Source: an uncultured Blautia sp.
GTDB taxonomy: Bacteria > Bacillota > Clostridia > Lachnospirales > Lachnospiraceae
Reading direction: 5' to 3'
NCBI GenBank assembly: GCA_900543715.1
Contig: UQSX01000140.1
Coordinates: 1-5,195 of the forward strand
Length of the DNA: 5,195 nt
Shown here: positions 4,743-5,195 of the stretch, one piece after another
How positions within the stretch are numbered: position 1 is the stretch's first letter
Layout: each line of letters starts with the position of its first letter
Position numbers and translations under genes: made by a program
Notes under the pieces: generated by a model
Seen by the model: the letters and a program-made list of their open reading frames with translations, nothing else
The model's database searches: none
What the model was told of the DNA's origin: nothing

Positions 4743-5195
4743 TTATGCTGCTTTCGCTGCTGCCTGGTCTGTCTCAGCCTCAGGCGGTGCGCGCAGACCA
4801 GCAGGCAGTGCATATTTCTCCTGTCTGTAAAAGCCTGTCTTTTCCCTACAGCCGTATATCTTCCTCTCTGCAGGATTTTCTCCTGTATCAGAAATACTGT
4901 AAGAAAGGTCCGTAAAAACGGAACTGCCCCGCTTTTCTTTGACCCAGAGCAGCTTGGTATCCTTCACAGTCATGGAAACTATGGCAGAAGTATCCTCATC
5001 TTTCTCCGAATCCCTGGAAACAGCTTTTTCCCTGCGGGTCTTCAGCTCATAAAACAGGCCGATGAGCTGGATGATGATGAGAGGTGTCATGGCTACCATG
5101 GCCACGATGCCAAAGGCATCGGTCAGGATATTGCCGCCCAGGGCTTCGCAGGCGCCCATGCACAGGGGAAGAAGAAAGGTGGCTGTCATGGGACC
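4743..5195 (-). CDS. DUF1538-family membrane protein, C-terminal part (cut by right edge)
   Basis: Only the last 150 residues are in the window; the frame stays open to the right edge. The visible start reads GPMTATFLLP and continues with GACEALGGNILTDAFG (14-29). As I recall, this matches the conserved end of DUF1538 proteins, which are multi-pass inner-membrane proteins of unknown function. A hydrophobic segment at about 27-49 (AFGIVAMVAMTPLIIIQLIG in its core) is the last membrane span, followed by KTRR as a likely cytoplasmic anchor. The remaining tail of about 95 residues is hydrophilic and low in recognisable motifs, ending in an alanine-rich PPEAETDQAAAKAA. The tail seems long, and its last 50 residues could be a read-through after a frameshift, but I cannot show this. 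The malate dehydrogenase gene begins 31 bases after the stop, so co-transcription is likely, and a role linked to organic acids is only a guess by context. Confidence 0.72.
   Translation of the reverse strand, partial: GPMTATFLLPLCMGACEALGGNILTDAFGIVAMVAMTPLIIIQLIGLFYELKTRREKAVSRDSEKDEDTSAIVSMTVKDTKLLWVKEKRGSSVFTDLSYSISDTGENPAERKIYGCREKTGFYRQEKYALPAGLRAPPEAETDQAAAKAA
4764..4801 (-). repeat. Inverted repeat at the 3' end of the DUF1538 gene
   Basis: CTGGTCTG at 4764-4771 is the exact reverse complement of 4794-4801, with a 22-base loop. Three more pairs can form outward if one base is bulged. The stem lies within the last codons of the DUF1538 gene and about 50 bases before the malate dehydrogenase start. 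No U-tract follows, so it is not a terminator. It may be a processing or stability hairpin that separates expression of the membrane protein from the two enzymes, or chance in a GC-rich patch. Confidence 0.3.

Noticed and set aside
3767..4813. Longer form of the malate dehydrogenase starting at 4813
   Set aside because: The extra 34 residues are arginine/glutamine-rich, match no family N-terminus and would overlap the DUF1538 gene by 71 bases. The AGGAG before that ATG is only four bases away, while the ATG at 4711 has AAGGAG at ideal spacing and begins just before the Rossmann motif.
1..5195. Mobile elements, CRISPR arrays, tRNA or rRNA genes, toxin-antitoxin or defence genes
   Set aside because: No transposase or integrase motifs, no regularly spaced repeats and no tRNA-like folds were seen. 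The gene content is metabolic throughout.

Overview
The window looks like part of a chromosome from an anaerobic, fermentative Firmicute, most likely a Lachnospiraceae-type gut clostridium. This is inferred from strong AGGAGG-type ribosome sites in front of the genes, AT-rich gaps, and the set of short malic enzyme, LDH-type malate dehydrogenase, DUF1538 membrane protein and sugar-phosphate enzymes. No single marker fixes the genus. Every gene I can support is on the minus strand, so transcription runs from the right edge to the left edge.

Right block (about 5195 to 2500): the C-terminal end of a DUF1538-family membrane protein (cut by the right edge), a malate/lactate dehydrogenase-fold enzyme with the malate-type specificity arginine, and a short malic enzyme. 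Gaps are 31 and 16 bases, each gene has its own ribosome site, and a strong intrinsic terminator closes the unit at 2500-2547. The two soluble enzymes would interconvert oxaloacetate, malate and pyruvate, as in the malate shunt or bypass described in clostridia.

Left block (about 2407 to the left edge): a clear sigma-A type promoter (TTGACA, 16-base spacer, extended TATTCT) with a candidate operator in the leader drives a PfkB-family 1-phosphofructokinase-like kinase. A zinc-type dehydrogenase of the L-sorbose-1-phosphate reductase kind follows. The unit continues off the left edge: after the dehydrogenase stop codon come two mutually exclusive hairpins, then an AGGAGGA ribosome site whose gene lies outside the window. 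This is probably a sugar or sugar-alcohol utilisation operon, with the transporter and regulator presumably outside the window.

There is no sign of mobile elements, CRISPR arrays, tRNA or rRNA genes. The window is mostly ordinary central and sugar metabolism. The points most worth a second look are the competing hairpins at the left edge, the mixed malate/lactate specificity residues of the dehydrogenase next to malic enzyme, the DUF1538 linkage, and the unusual pairing of a SorE-like reductase with a FruK-like kinase.
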